A DNA stretch of 64,000 nt from Sulfurospirillum sp036802865 (GCF_036802865.1 NZ_DAIRVK010000001.1:496001-560000); one strand, 5' to 3'. Positions 34,052-43,424 are shown, numbered from the stretch's first letter. Notes: generated by a model not told the origin, from the sequence alone. Numbers and translations are program-made.

Positions 34052-36252
34052 TGGAAAAGCTCTTTTCGAAACTCGATCTGGTTGATTATGCGACTGGATT
34101 TAAACACTTTTTAGCACGTGAAAAACCCCTTTTCATGGAGGGCGATGCAAATCTGCATTATAAATTGATTCATGAACTCCTTACGCGTGATCGCCTCAAG
34201 CCTTTGCCTGAAGTTCCAACATTAGATGTAAGCCTGATGCACCTTAGCAAAATGGGTACATTGCGTTTGAATGAGATATTTGCATTTGTTCAGATTATTA
34301 ACTATATTCAGTATCTTAAAAATATGTTGAGTGACCAAAATCTTGGTGAATGGATGGAGCGTATTTTAATTCCGATTGAAATTACGCAAATTTGTAACTA
34401 TTTTGATGAAAAGGGCGAGCTTAAACCCAGTGTCGATGAGCAATTTGCAAACATAGCACAAAGTCTTAAAATGGTCAAAGATGAGATGAACAGCACGCTT
34501 CGCCGTTTTATTTCTACTGAAAAAGTCGCACTTTACCTTGCGGATAAACAGATTCACTATATCAACAATCAAGAAGCACTTTTGATGCGCGGTGGTTTTA
34601 ACCATGTTTTAAAAGGCAATGTCATTGGACGCAGTAGCAGTGGTTTCTTCTACGTCGTACCTGAAGCGTTAGCCAAACTGGTGAGTCGTGAGAGTGAGCT
34701 TATTGACCGTAAAGAAGAGCTTGTGTACAAGTATGCGAAGCAAATTTCGTCGGTATATACCAAACAACTTAAATTTTTGGCTTTTGTGAACAAAGAGTTT
34801 GATCGTTTTGATGCGTACTATGCCAGAGTCGCATATGCGAGAGAAAAAGATATGGAATTTGTACTACCGTCTAAAACCAATGTCATCAAACTTGAAAACT
34901 TTGCTCACCCTGCACTTGCCAATCCTAAGCCTATTACTATTGATTTTTCAAAACAGGTTTTGATGATTACAGGTGTGAATGCAGGTGGTAAGACGATGCT
35001 TTTAAAGTCCATACTCTCTGCTGCCATTTTGAGTAAATACCTCCTTCCGATGCGCATTGATGCCAAACACTCAAGCATTGGCTCGTTTAAAGAGGTTTTT
35101 GCTATTTTAGATGATCCTCAAAATGTCAAAAATGACATCTCAACTTTTGCGGGACGTATGAGTGAGTTTAGTAAACTTTTTGGTAAAAAAGTAGCACTCA
35201 TTGGTGTGGATGAGATAGAGCTTGGAACGGACGCAGATGAAGCGGCGAATCTTTTTAAGGTGATGATCGAAAAGCTCATCGACAAAGAGATGAAAATCGT
35301 CATTACCACACACCACAAACGCCTTGCTTCTTTGCTTGCAACCCACCCTGAAGTGGAACTTTTAGCGGCAATTTACGATGAAAAGAGTGAACGCCCAACC
35401 TATGGCTTTTTAAAAGGAACCATTGGTAAAAGTTATGCATTTGAAACTGCCCTTCGTTACGGCATTCCGCAGACATTGGTTGCTGAAGCACGTGTTTTGT
35501 ATGGTGAGGACAAAGAAAAACTCAATGAACTCATTCAAAAAAACATTGACCTTGAACTTGAAATGCGCAAAACATCTCAAATCTTAGATGAAAAATTGCA
35601 CGAAGTGGAAAAGCTCAAAATGTCTTTGCGTGATGAAAAAGAGCGTGTGAGAGATGAGTTTGATAGCGCTTATACCAAGATGTCCAAAGAGTTCAATGAA
35701 GCAATTGGTGAAGCCAAAAAAGCGATAAAATCTCAAGACAGCAAAGAGTCTCACCGCTTGTTAAATAAAGCAAACCAACTGCATCAAGAGACCAAGCGCG
35801 TCGTTCCTGAGCATAAGGCTGAAGCTTTGAGTGTTGGTGATAAGATCAAATACGGAAGCTCAAAAGGTGTGATTAAGAGTATTAAAAAAGAAGAAGCAAT
35901 GATCGAGTGTGATGGCATTAGCCTTCGCGTACCACTCTCTAAGCTCAAACGCAGTGGCAATCAGCCAAAAATGCACAAAGCAGGCGTTGTTATTTCTAAA
36001 GAGACTCCCAATGGTTCGATGATTTTAGACTTGCATGGGTTAAGAGCCGATGAAGCAGTGGAGCGACTTGATAAGTTTTTAAGCGATGCCCTGATTAACG
36101 GCTTTGATGAAGTTTTGGTCTATCATGGCATAGGAACAGGAAAATTAGCCTATGCGGTACGTACTTTTTTAAGTACTTATCCTGCTTTGGTCTCCTATGG
36201 GGATGCGCCTATTAATATGGGCGGTTTCGGAGCTACGTTGATCAAGCTTTAA
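34051..36252 (+). CDS. mutS2: MutS2 family protein with Smr nuclease domain
   Basis: A 733-residue protein. The MutS ATPase has Walker A GVNAGGKTMLLKS (about 309-321), a signature region DDISTFAGRMSEFSKLF-like, and Walker B ALIGVDEIELGTD. A long coiled coil (about 480-600) and a C-terminal Smr domain (about 655-733, ILDLHGLRADEA and YHGIGTGKLAYAV) follow. MutS2 proteins suppress homologous recombination or, as found in other phyla, rescue collided ribosomes; they do not act in mismatch repair with MutL. The stop lies inside a 10-bp hairpin. Confidence 0.93.
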   Translation: MEKLFSKLDLVDYATGFKHFLAREKPLFMEGDANLHYKLIHELLTRDRLKPLPEVPTLDVSLMHLSKMGTLRLNEIFAFVQIINYIQYLKNMLSDQNLGEWMERILIPIEITQICNYFDEKGELKPSVDEQFANIAQSLKMVKDEMNSTLRRFISTEKVALYLADKQIHYINNQEALLMRGGFNHVLKGNVIGRSSSGFFYVVPEALAKLVSRESELIDRKEELVYKYAKQISSVYTKQLKFLAFVNKEFDRFDAYYARVAYAREKDMEFVLPSKTNVIKLENFAHPALANPKPITIDFSKQVLMITGVNAGGKTMLLKSILSAAILSKYLLPMRIDAKHSSIGSFKEVFAILDDPQNVKNDISTFAGRMSEFSKLFGKKVALIGVDEIELGTDADEAANLFKVMIEKLIDKEMKIVITTHHKRLASLLATHPEVELLAAIYDEKSERPTYGFLKGTIGKSYAFETALRYGIPQTLVAEARVLYGEDKEKLNELIQKNIDLELEMRKTSQILDEKLHEVEKLKMSLRDEKERVRDEFDSAYTKMSKEFNEAIGEAKKAIKSQDSKESHRLLNKANQLHQETKRVVPEHKAEALSVGDKIKYGSSKGVIKSIKKEEAMIECDGISLRVPLSKLKRSGNQPKMHKAGVVISKETPNGSMILDLHGLRADEAVERLDKFLSDALINGFDEVLVYHGIGTGKLAYAVRTFLSTYPALVSYGDAPINMGGFGATLIKL

Positions 36253-36263
36253 TAAAGCTTGAT
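36241..36263 (+). terminator. Hairpin overlapping the mutS2 stop codon
   Basis: ATCAAGCTTT (36241-36250) and AAAGCTTGAT (36254-36263) form a perfect 10-bp stem around a three-base loop; the stop TAA at 36250-36252 lies at the loop. No U-run follows, so termination strength is doubtful. Confidence 0.55.
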
Positions 36264-36310
36264 AGAAGATCATAAACTTAAAAATAACAAAAATCTAAAC
36301 AAGACTCTTT

Positions 36311-36316
36311 TATAAT
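36311..36316 (+). promoter_or_regulatory. -10 box very close to dapE start
   Basis: TATAAT ends only nine bases before the dapE ATG (36326), so transcription would begin at about 36323 and the mRNA would be nearly leaderless. GAAGG between the two could be a ribosome-binding site for transcripts from further upstream. Confidence 0.45.
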
Positions 36317-36325
36317 GAAGGTATT

Positions 36326-37438
36326 ATGGTGAAAACAGAAGAACTTTTTTTAAAACTTTTACAATTTGTTTCCGTCACTCCAAACGATGGAGGCGCATTT
36401 ACATTTATAAAAGAGTATCTGAATGACTTTGAAGTCATTGAAATAAATGTTGAAGAGACGAAAAACATTTTTTTATATAAACGCTTTAGCGAAGGTCCAC
36501 ACCTTTGTTTTGCTGGTCATATTGACGTTGTCCCTCCTGGTCATGGTTGGGAAAGTGAACCTTTTGAGCCTCTTATAAAAAATGGCATTGTTTATGCCAG
36601 AGGGGCACAAGATATGAAGAGCGGTGTGTGTGCATTCTTACAAGCGCTCAAAGAGACACAAACTTTCCATGGTACACTCTCTGCACTTTTGACCAGTGAT
36701 GAAGAGGGTGATGCAAAACACGGCACCATTGAAGTACTCAATGCATTAAAAATCCGCTCTTTTTTACCCGATTATGCGATTGTTGCTGAACCGACCAGCG
36801 AAGTTGTGTTTGGTGATGCCATTAAAGTAGGCAGAAGAGGCTCCATTAACGGCGTGATCGAAATAATAGGCAAACAAGGTCATGCAGCATACCCTGAAAA
36901 ATCAATCAATCCCGTACACCAAATCGCACCCATCTTACACAAACTAGCAGGACATTTATTAGACGCAGGGGATGAATTCTTTACCCCTTCACAGATTGTT
37001 ATTACGGACATCAGAGGTGGTATGGAAGTTTCGAATGTAACACCTGGAAATCTTAAAATCATGTTCAATGTTCGTAACTCCACAAAAACTAATCTCGAAA
37101 AAATTCGCACCTACGTGGAAGACGTTTTAACAGGTATAAATTTTAGCCTTCATTTGAGTGAAAGTGCACAACCTTTTGTTACACGTAAAGATTCTTTGAT
37201 TGTTAGCGCAATGAGCAAGGCCCTTTTAGATGTAAAAGGCACAATACCAAAACTCTCGACTGCTGGAGGAACCAGCGATGCACGTTTTTTTGGAAGTTTT
37301 GGCATTGCAACCGTCGAGTGTGGCGTGGTGAATGACACCATTCATGCTCCCAATGAGTGTTGTCCATTGCATGAAGTAGATTCTTTAGTAGCTGTATTTA
37401 AAAATGTGATTGAAAACTTTGAAAAGGAAGATGTATGA
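36326..37438 (+). CDS. dapE: Succinyl-diaminopimelate desuccinylase
   Basis: A 370-residue M20 metalloenzyme that hydrolyses N-succinyl-LL-DAP to LL-DAP and succinate in lysine and peptidoglycan synthesis. Metal and catalytic motifs: GHIDVVPPG (His and Asp), ARGAQDMKSG (bridging Asp), SDEEGD (catalytic Glu pair), the dimerisation-domain HAAYPEKSINPVHQ, and HAPNECC near the C terminus (metal-binding His). ATGA overlap with ridA shows coupling. Confidence 0.95.
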   Translation: MVKTEELFLKLLQFVSVTPNDGGAFTFIKEYLNDFEVIEINVEETKNIFLYKRFSEGPHLCFAGHIDVVPPGHGWESEPFEPLIKNGIVYARGAQDMKSGVCAFLQALKETQTFHGTLSALLTSDEEGDAKHGTIEVLNALKIRSFLPDYAIVAEPTSEVVFGDAIKVGRRGSINGVIEIIGKQGHAAYPEKSINPVHQIAPILHKLAGHLLDAGDEFFTPSQIVITDIRGGMEVSNVTPGNLKIMFNVRNSTKTNLEKIRTYVEDVLTGINFSLHLSESAQPFVTRKDSLIVSAMSKALLDVKGTIPKLSTAGGTSDARFFGSFGIATVECGVVNDTIHAPNECCPLHEVDSLVAVFKNVIENFEKEDV

Positions 37439-37806
37439 AGATAGTCTCAACAACCAATGCACCTGCTGCAATTGGTCCCTATTCACAAGCTATAGTTGTG
37501 AATGACATGGTGTTTACTTCTGGGCAAATTGCACTAAAGCCTGATGGTAGCTTTTTGGATGGTGATGTGGAAGCGCAAACGACCCAAGTGTTAGAAAATC
37601 TCCAAGCAGTGTTAAACGAAGCGGGCAGTAGTTTACAAAAAGTGGTTAAAACGACCATTTTTCTAGCAAACATGGATGATTTTGTAAAAGTTAATGGTGT
37701 GTATGGCTCTTTCTTTGGAGAGCATAAACCCTCTCGGAGTACGGTTGGTGTAAAAACCTTGCCTAGAAATGCGCTGGTTGAAATCGAAGCAATCGCAGTA
37801 AAGTAA
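37435..37806 (+). CDS. ridA: RidA/YjgF family enamine/imine deaminase
   Basis: A 123-residue protein covering the whole RidA fold: APAAIGPYSQAIVVNDMVFTSGQ, QTTQVLENLQAVL and the active-site Arg in LPRNALVEIEAIA. RidA hydrolyses reactive 2-aminoacrylate-type intermediates made by PLP enzymes. Its start overlaps dapE by four bases. Confidence 0.93.
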   Translation: MKIVSTTNAPAAIGPYSQAIVVNDMVFTSGQIALKPDGSFLDGDVEAQTTQVLENLQAVLNEAGSSLQKVVKTTIFLANMDDFVKVNGVYGSFFGEHKPSRSTVGVKTLPRNALVEIEAIAVK

Positions 37807-37861
37807 AAATTTTATTTTAAAAACCTAAAATAAACTTCATTTAAAGTTTTTATAGGATTTT

Positions 37862-37867
37862 TATAAT
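37862..37867 (+). promoter_or_regulatory. -10 box for mqo
   Basis: TATAAT within TTTTATAATAG lies 46 bases before the mqo ATG, in an AT-rich gap with T-tracts and no clear -35 box. Confidence 0.6.
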
Positions 37868-37913
37868 AGAATATCGCCCCCCCTAAAAATCTTAGAGTAG
37901 GAAGTTGTTAAAT

Positions 37914-39254
37914 ATGACAAAAAATCACTATGACGTCTTGGTCGTCGGTGGCGGAATCTCAGGTGCAGCTCTGTTTTATGAGCTTGCAAAATATACAGAT
38001 GTCAAGCGTATTGCGCTTGTCGAAAAATATGATCGTCTAGCAAAACTAAATTCTGCTGGAACATCGAATTCGCAAACCATTCACTGTGGTGACATAGAGA
38101 CCAACTATACTCTAGAAAAAGCCAAAAAAGTTAAAGAGACTGCCAGTATGATTTCAAAATACTGCGTGAATCATGGGCTTGAAGGCAAAATTTTATTTGC
38201 ACATCAGAAAATGGCAATTGGTGTTGGCGATACTGAAGTTGCATACATGCAAAAACGATACGAAGAGTTCAAAGAGCTGTATCCGTATTTGGAAGTATTT
38301 GACAAAGAAAAACTCTCACAAATTGAGCCAAAGCTTATTTACGATATTGATGGTAAAGAACGCCCTGATAACATTATTGGTGTAGGTGTTGAAGGTGGAG
38401 AGTTTAGTACCGTAGATTTTGGTGCTATGACGGAGAGTTTGGTTAGTGAAGCACAAAAAGTTGAAGGTAAAGTTGCTGATGTCTTTTTGAATTCTCAAGT
38501 AACCAACATTACAAAACTGGGTGATATGCACGTTGTTATGACCAAAGATCAAACGTTTACCGCTGATTTTGTGGTTGTTAATGCCGGCGCACATTCACTA
38601 TACCTTGCTCATGAAATGGGTTTTGGTCTTGACTTTGCGTGTTTACCAGTTGCGGGTAGTTTTTATATGACCAAGAAAAAAATGCTCAATGGTAAAGTTT
38701 ACATGGTACAACACCCAAAACTTCCGTTTGCAGCATTGCATGGTGATCCTGATATTTTAGCCGATGGCTGTACTCGTTTTGGACCAACCGCATTGGTACT
38801 TCCAAAATTGGAACGCTATACGGGTGGTACGTATCTTGATTTCTGGCAAACATTACAGTTTGATGGAAAAGTCGCAAAAGTCTTTTATGATTTGATGAAA
38901 GATAGTGATATTAGAAATTATATCTTTAGAAACTTTTTCTTTGAAATTCCTAAATTTGGTAAAGAGCTTTTCATCAAAGATGCACGTAAAATTGTTCCAT
39001 CATTACAACTTGATGAGCTTGAGTATGCGCATAACTTTGGTGGTGTAAGACCTCAAGTTATCAACAAAACAGAGAAAAAATTGATGCTTGGCGAAGCAAG
39101 TATCAACCCAGGTACGGGTATCATCTTTAATATGACACCAAGTCCAGGTGCAACAAGCTGTCTTGGTAATGCTAGACGTGACATTCGAATCGTTTGTGAC
39201 TACTTAGGCAAAACATTTGATGAAACACTCTTCAAAAAAGAATTGGTTGACTAA
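37914..39254 (+). CDS. mqo: Malate:quinone oxidoreductase
   Basis: A 446-residue FAD enzyme that oxidises malate and passes electrons to menaquinone at the inner membrane face. The N-terminal dinucleotide fold VLVVGGGISGAALFYELAKY (about 7-26), the SNSQTIHCGDIETNY segment and the C-terminal HNFGGVRPQ with INPGTGIIFNMTPSPGATSCLGNA match the short Campylobacterota Mqo group. ATG at 37914 has AGGAAG nine bases upstream; an in-frame TTG at 37905 is an alternative. A 24-base palindrome follows. Confidence 0.88.
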   Translation: MTKNHYDVLVVGGGISGAALFYELAKYTDVKRIALVEKYDRLAKLNSAGTSNSQTIHCGDIETNYTLEKAKKVKETASMISKYCVNHGLEGKILFAHQKMAIGVGDTEVAYMQKRYEEFKELYPYLEVFDKEKLSQIEPKLIYDIDGKERPDNIIGVGVEGGEFSTVDFGAMTESLVSEAQKVEGKVADVFLNSQVTNITKLGDMHVVMTKDQTFTADFVVVNAGAHSLYLAHEMGFGLDFACLPVAGSFYMTKKKMLNGKVYMVQHPKLPFAALHGDPDILADGCTRFGPTALVLPKLERYTGGTYLDFWQTLQFDGKVAKVFYDLMKDSDIRNYIFRNFFFEIPKFGKELFIKDARKIVPSLQLDELEYAHNFGGVRPQVINKTEKKLMLGEASINPGTGIIFNMTPSPGATSCLGNARRDIRIVCDYLGKTFDETLFKKELVD

Positions 39255-39261
39255 ATCTTAC

Positions 39262-39285
39262 TGGGGCTTTGAATTCAAAGCCCCA
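39262..39285 (+). terminator. 24-base perfect palindrome after mqo
   Basis: A perfect palindrome (arms beginning TGGGGCTTTGA) starts seven bases after the mqo stop and ends 14 bases before the methyltransferase ATG. It can form a stable hairpin; the downstream AAATAA is not a U-run, so it may trim or protect the mqo mRNA rather than terminate it. Confidence 0.6.
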
Positions 39286-39299
39286 AATAAAGCTAACAT

Positions 39300-39989
39300 A
39301 TGATAAATCCTCTTGATCTTTACGCAAAAATCGAATCTCTCATTGGCTTCGATGAACAGTATGAAACACTCTATCAAACGTATTTGGCACTGCTAAAATC
39401 TTTACATGTAAAAACTATTTTAGATGTTGGATGCGGTAATGGTAAGTTTTTAAAGCACTTGCACCGCGAACAGTTTGAAGCGTGTGGAATTGATCGAAGT
39501 GCTGCTATGGTTGAACGTGCCATTGCTATAGGTGTGCGTGCAAGTACTAAAGAGTTGGATGAATTTGAGTCAGAAAGTTTTGAATGTGTTGTGGCTATTG
39601 CAGATGTATTGAATTATATTTCGCTTAGCGAATTAGAATCTTTTTTGGAAGCAGTTGCAAGAGTATTGCCAAAAGAGGGCTATTTTGTGTGCGATATCAA
39701 TACCTTATATGGTTTTGAAGGGGTAGCGGAAGGCGTTATGTGCCAAGACAAAGGCGATCAGTTTTTATGCGTTGATGCCACATTCTCCAATAAAGAGCTT
39801 TTAACGAAAATTGTTTTGTTTGAAAAAGAGGGTGAGTTTTACCGTAAAGAAGAGGGTATCATTACCCAATATTTTCATGCACTTTCATTTTTTAAGAAAT
39901 TAAAAGCGTTCAAACTCTGCTCTACCAAGTCCGTCACGCTTTTTGGTGACGAGCCTGATAAAACTATTTTAGTGTTGCAAAAACGTTAA
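39300..39989 (+). CDS. Class I SAM-dependent methyltransferase
   Basis: A 229-residue enzyme with the Rossmann-type SAM site: motif I ILDVGCGNGKFLKHL (about 40-54), the acidic ligand region GIDRSAAMVERA, and VVAIADVLNYISLSELESFLEAVARVLPKEGYFVCDIN. The class acts on small molecules or macromolecules; nothing here identifies the substrate. It converges with the minus-strand gene at 39986, with overlapping stop codons. Confidence 0.85.
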   Translation: MINPLDLYAKIESLIGFDEQYETLYQTYLALLKSLHVKTILDVGCGNGKFLKHLHREQFEACGIDRSAAMVERAIAIGVRASTKELDEFESESFECVVAIADVLNYISLSELESFLEAVARVLPKEGYFVCDINTLYGFEGVAEGVMCQDKGDQFLCVDATFSNKELLTKIVLFEKEGEFYRKEEGIITQYFHALSFFKKLKAFKLCSTKSVTLFGDEPDKTILVLQKR

Positions 39990-40474
39990 CTCATTTTTTG
40001 TAAGAAAGTACTCAGCATAGTGTTTTGTTGTGAAAGCTTATCGTCTGCATTCAATTTTTCCATAAGCTGTTTTTGAAAGTCACTCATCATTTGATCTAAT
40101 GTAGAAAGTGCTTCACTTCTTGCATCGCCTGTGAGTGATGGCTGGGCTGAATCACTAAGCCCTAACTTATCCATAAGTTCCGCTTTCTTTTCATCCAGTA
40201 TCTTTTGAATTTTATCAGCATTATAATCTTGCAAGAATGTCAGCGCACCTTTTTTACCCAATGTATTTTTGAACTCTTCTACCATGGCATCGGATTCACT
40301 TAGTTCTGTTGCAGCTGGTTTATTTGGATTTGAGTTTGTACTGCTGTTACTTGCAAGTTGTTTTTGAAACTCTTCCTCAAAAGTTGAAAGTGCGGCGGAG
40401 TTTTCAGTTTTCGTTGTTGAAGGTGTTGCACCAAACAATGTATTGATTTTGTTTTGAGTATCGTTGATAGTCAT
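39986..40474 (-). CDS. Unknown Gln/Ser-rich helical protein
   Basis: A 162-residue protein starting MTINDTQNKINTLFGATPS. A low-complexity Ser/Asn/Thr segment (about 46-60) separates a short N-terminal helix from a helical C-terminal half with repeated Asp-Gln-Met/Leu patterns (DQMMSDFQKQLMEKLNADDKLSQQNTML). The composition resembles flagellar or secretion accessory proteins, but I recognise no domain. AAGGAG lies six bases before the ATG, and a minus-strand TATAAT lies at 40503-40498. Confidence 0.7.
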   Translation of the reverse strand: MTINDTQNKINTLFGATPSTTKTENSAALSTFEEEFQKQLASNSSTNSNPNKPAATELSESDAMVEEFKNTLGKKGALTFLQDYNADKIQKILDEKKAELMDKLGLSDSAQPSLTGDARSEALSTLDQMMSDFQKQLMEKLNADDKLSQQNTMLSTFLQKMS

Positions 40475-40554
40475 CAAAGACTCCTTATAGCTTTATGATT
40501 ATAACAAGCAAAAAAGGTTCCTATGTTACAATTATAGTACGAGAAAGGAGTCCT

Positions 40555-41019
40555 ATGCTGGTTGTTGAAGAGGCAAAGCTCACAGATATTGAGCGTTTGA
40601 TTGATTTATTGACCGTGTTGTTTTCCAAAGAAGCTGAGTTTATCCCCAACCGTGATGTTCAAAAAGATGGACTGAGGCAGATTTTAGAAGATGTAACCAT
40701 TGGTACTATTTTTGTCCTTAAATCTGAGCAAAATATCATTGGGATGGCTAGTTTATTATGGACGATCAGTACGGCTTTAGGTGGAAAAGTTGCTATGTTA
40801 GAAGATATGATTGTTGATCCTTTATGGCAAAGCAAAGGCGGTGGTACGTTGTTACTTGAACATAGCCTTGTATATGCAAAAAAGTTTGGCTGCAAACGTA
40901 TTACACTTTTAACAGACAAAGACAATTATGAAGCACATCGCTTTTATGAGCGCTTAGGTTTTGAAAATTCTTTGATGCAACCAATGCGTATTATGCTAGA
41001 GGAGAAGGTTGTTTTTTAA
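40555..41019 (+). CDS. GNAT-family N-acetyltransferase
   Basis: A 154-residue acetyl-CoA-dependent transferase. The GNAT core is clear: EEAKLTDIERLIDLL at the start, LEDMIVDPLWQSKGGGTLLLEHSLVYAK (motif A, acetyl-CoA loop) and DNYEAHRFYERLGFEN (motif B). ATG at 40555 follows AAAGGAG by four bases; an upstream in-frame ATG at 40495 would span the promoter region (TACAAT at 40527-40532). The substrate cannot be told from sequence. Confidence 0.85.
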   Translation: MLVVEEAKLTDIERLIDLLTVLFSKEAEFIPNRDVQKDGLRQILEDVTIGTIFVLKSEQNIIGMASLLWTISTALGGKVAMLEDMIVDPLWQSKGGGTLLLEHSLVYAKKFGCKRITLLTDKDNYEAHRFYERLGFENSLMQPMRIMLEEKVVF

Positions 41020-41087
41020 GTTTTACTTTTGGAAAAATAAAATAAAAGTAGTACTATATAGCTATTCAAAAGATAAAGGATGTATAT

Positions 41088-42242
41088 TTGAGATTGTTTT
41101 TTTGTTTTTTAGTCGTAATGGAAATAGTTTTAAGTGCTGGAAGTACTCCCAATGATCCTTACCTTTTTTATCAAGAAGTTGTACAAAAAATTAAAGAAGA
41201 ATCCATTCATTCTTTTGATGAAAAACAGCTCATGGATAGCTGTTTGGAAGGAATGGTAACAAGCATTGATAAAAACGGACGCTATTTAAATGAAGAAGAG
41301 TACGAAACACTCTATTTAAGCTCTAAGCCAGTTGCTGGTATTGGTCTGTTTATTACACAAAAACGTAACCGTATTCTTGTAAAATCTGTTGTTGATGACT
41401 CGCCTGCCCAAAATGCAAATCTTAAAAAGGGAGACGAAATTGTCCAAATTGACGGTGTTCTTGTTCGGGATCTTGGTTTTGATAAAGTTGTTGCGGAGCT
41501 TCGAGGTTCACCAAACACTAAAATCAAACTCGTTGTTCTAAAAGCCAAGAGTTCTAAGCCCATTGAGCTTCAATTAACACGCAAAGTTGTTAACATTGAC
41601 CTCATTAGTTCATTTATGTTTGAACACGATGTCGCATATGTTAAAATTAGCTCCTTTGCACAAGATGCATTACCTGAAATGTTAGAAGATATCGGAGTTC
41701 TTTACGAAGCGCAACACCGCAAAATCAATAGTATGATATTGGATCTTCGTGATAATCCTGGTGGCATTTTGAACAGTGGTATTGCCATAACTTCTCTATT
41801 TTTAGAAAATGAAAAGCTGATTTTAACCGTAAAAGGTCGCAGTAAAGAGGGAAAGAAGCAGTATAAAAACACGCCACAAGATTATGAAGGGAGCGAGTAT
41901 GCTGACAAAATTGAAGCACTCGGTTTTTTAAAAACGATCCCTTTAGTCATCTTGGTGAATGGTGATTCTGCAGGTAGTTCCGAAATTGTTGCTGCTGTGT
42001 TACAAGAGTATAATCGTGCGACTATCATAGGAACACCCACTTTTGGTAAAGACACCTTTGCAACACTTTTCCCTCTGAGCACCAACACTTCTGCGGTTAA
42101 ATTTGCAACAGCGCGTTGGAGTACACCTAAAGGGAAAAGTGTTTGGCCTAGTGGAGTAATTCCTAATATTGAAGTCAGTCATGGAAAAGAAGAGGAAGAT
42201 CTTCCTCTTGCAGAGGCATTGCGGTTTTTACAAAAAAAATAA
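41088..42242 (+). CDS. Carboxyl-terminal processing protease, S41 family with PDZ
   Basis: A 384-residue secreted or membrane-tethered peptidase. An N-terminal signal segment (about 1-18) precedes a helical region, a PDZ domain (about 82-165, GIGLFITQKRNRILVKSV...GDEIVQIDGV) and the S41 catalytic core. The nucleophile Ser lies in NGDSAGSSEIVAAVLQ (about 287-302) with the general-base Lys in GTPTFGKDTFA (about 311-321). CtpA-type proteases process periplasmic and envelope substrates. Start TTG follows AAAGGA by seven bases. Its C terminus abuts the convergent CheX-like gene. Confidence 0.88.
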   Translation: MRLFFCFLVVMEIVLSAGSTPNDPYLFYQEVVQKIKEESIHSFDEKQLMDSCLEGMVTSIDKNGRYLNEEEYETLYLSSKPVAGIGLFITQKRNRILVKSVVDDSPAQNANLKKGDEIVQIDGVLVRDLGFDKVVAELRGSPNTKIKLVVLKAKSSKPIELQLTRKVVNIDLISSFMFEHDVAYVKISSFAQDALPEMLEDIGVLYEAQHRKINSMILDLRDNPGGILNSGIAITSLFLENEKLILTVKGRSKEGKKQYKNTPQDYEGSEYADKIEALGFLKTIPLVILVNGDSAGSSEIVAAVLQEYNRATIIGTPTFGKDTFATLFPLSTNTSAVKFATARWSTPKGKSVWPSGVIPNIEVSHGKEEEDLPLAEALRFLQKK

Positions 42243-43295
42243 CTACTTTGTGATAAACATGTAAAAAGGTTTTTCATCCAATTGCATATCGATCCAAACA
42301 CCATTGGATCCTAGTGTATCGCTTAGGGCTACTTGCAAAGAGAGATAGGTTTTAGGCAGTTCAAAAAGAACTTTGAGTTTTTTGTTAGAGAAGATGACTT
42401 TTGCTCCACCTGTAATGATATTGCATAGCTCTGCGACACCATCTACAATCGCTGCTGTATCATCGTATTCAACAGCCTCTCCAAGCATTGCTTCAAGTGA
42501 AATTAAAGCAAGTTCTCGTGGAAAAACAAGAAAGAAAACACCACTAATATCGCCTTTAAATTTCATCGCAGCGATAATGACTTGCGATGGAATTTTTTCA
42601 TTAAAAGGTCTTATTTCGTGTTTAATTTTTTGTGCTTCAAGTCCTGTAATCGTAACAAGAGAATTAACCGCAGTGTCAATAAAGACAGGTAGATTAATAA
42701 TAAGTTCTTTGGAAAGCCCTAAACTCTGGGAAGTTGAAGGTTTGCTTTTAAGTTGATTGATAGCCGTATGTGTAATAGTCATATCGTATTTCTTTGCAGA
42801 TGCTTTGAGTTTAAAATCTTCAGCATCATGTGCATGGACAATAGAATAGCCAAGCTTAACAAGTTCACTTGAGATTTTATCGGCATTTACTTTATCGTCA
42901 TCATAAATGAGTACGGCAAGCTCTTTTTTAAGTGCTTTTGGGTTAAAGAAGAGGAGGGCTACATTAATATTTTGAAAAAGTTTTACCGATGTATCGGAAC
43001 TAAGTTTTCTAAGATAGGTAAAAGTATCTCGTTTGTAGTCACCAATCGATAGTGGAATATCAATCGTGAGACTGAGTTTTTCAAGTTGTTTAACGAGGTT
43101 TGCTAGATTGGGATCTTCTTTAACAAGCGGTGAATAAGGTGCATCTTTTAAGGAAATAAAAATACCTTTAATGCCTTTTTCTTTCAAAGTAGCTTTTTGT
43201 CCTAGAATGGTATTACATAAAACAGTATTGCGATTTTCAAGAATAGATTCGTTGTAGTTAAAAATGAGAATAGAATTTTGGATAGTATTTGTCAT
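42243..43295 (-). CDS. Pseudo-receiver/CheX-like phosphatase fusion
   Basis: A 350-residue protein in three parts. Residues 1-115 look like a divergent STAS or receiver fold. Residues 125-185 resemble a receiver (VLIYDDDKVNADKI, acidic pocket Asp132-134) but His176 stands where the phospho-acceptor Asp would be. Residues 200-350 are a CheX/CheC-type domain with the catalytic Glu289-xx-Asn292 in VAELCNIITGGAKV. CheX dephosphorylates CheY in chemotaxis; this fusion may do so for a receiver it senses. No che or flagellar genes flank it. The stop abuts the protease stop. Confidence 0.78.
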   Translation of the reverse strand: MTNTIQNSILIFNYNESILENRNTVLCNTILGQKATLKEKGIKGIFISLKDAPYSPLVKEDPNLANLVKQLEKLSLTIDIPLSIGDYKRDTFTYLRKLSSDTSVKLFQNINVALLFFNPKALKKELAVLIYDDDKVNADKISSELVKLGYSIVHAHDAEDFKLKASAKKYDMTITHTAINQLKSKPSTSQSLGLSKELIINLPVFIDTAVNSLVTITGLEAQKIKHEIRPFNEKIPSQVIIAAMKFKGDISGVFFLVFPRELALISLEAMLGEAVEYDDTAAIVDGVAELCNIITGGAKVIFSNKKLKVLFELPKTYLSLQVALSDTLGSNGVWIDMQLDEKPFYMFITK

Positions 43296-43384
43296 TGCCT
43301 TAGTTCAACCATTTATATTAATTAGGATTATGAGTAGAGATGATACCACAGAAAGCTTTTAATTTTATTGAATGGATCTAACGC

Positions 43385-43390
43385 TATAAT
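43385..43390 (+). promoter_or_regulatory. -10 box upstream of 43425 gene
   Basis: TATAAT in CGCTATAATG lies 34 bases before the ATG at 43425, in an AT-rich intergenic stretch divergent from the CheX-like gene. Confidence 0.6.
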
Positions 43391-43424
43391 GAGGAATTAA
43401 GAAAAATATGAGGTGTGAATACCG

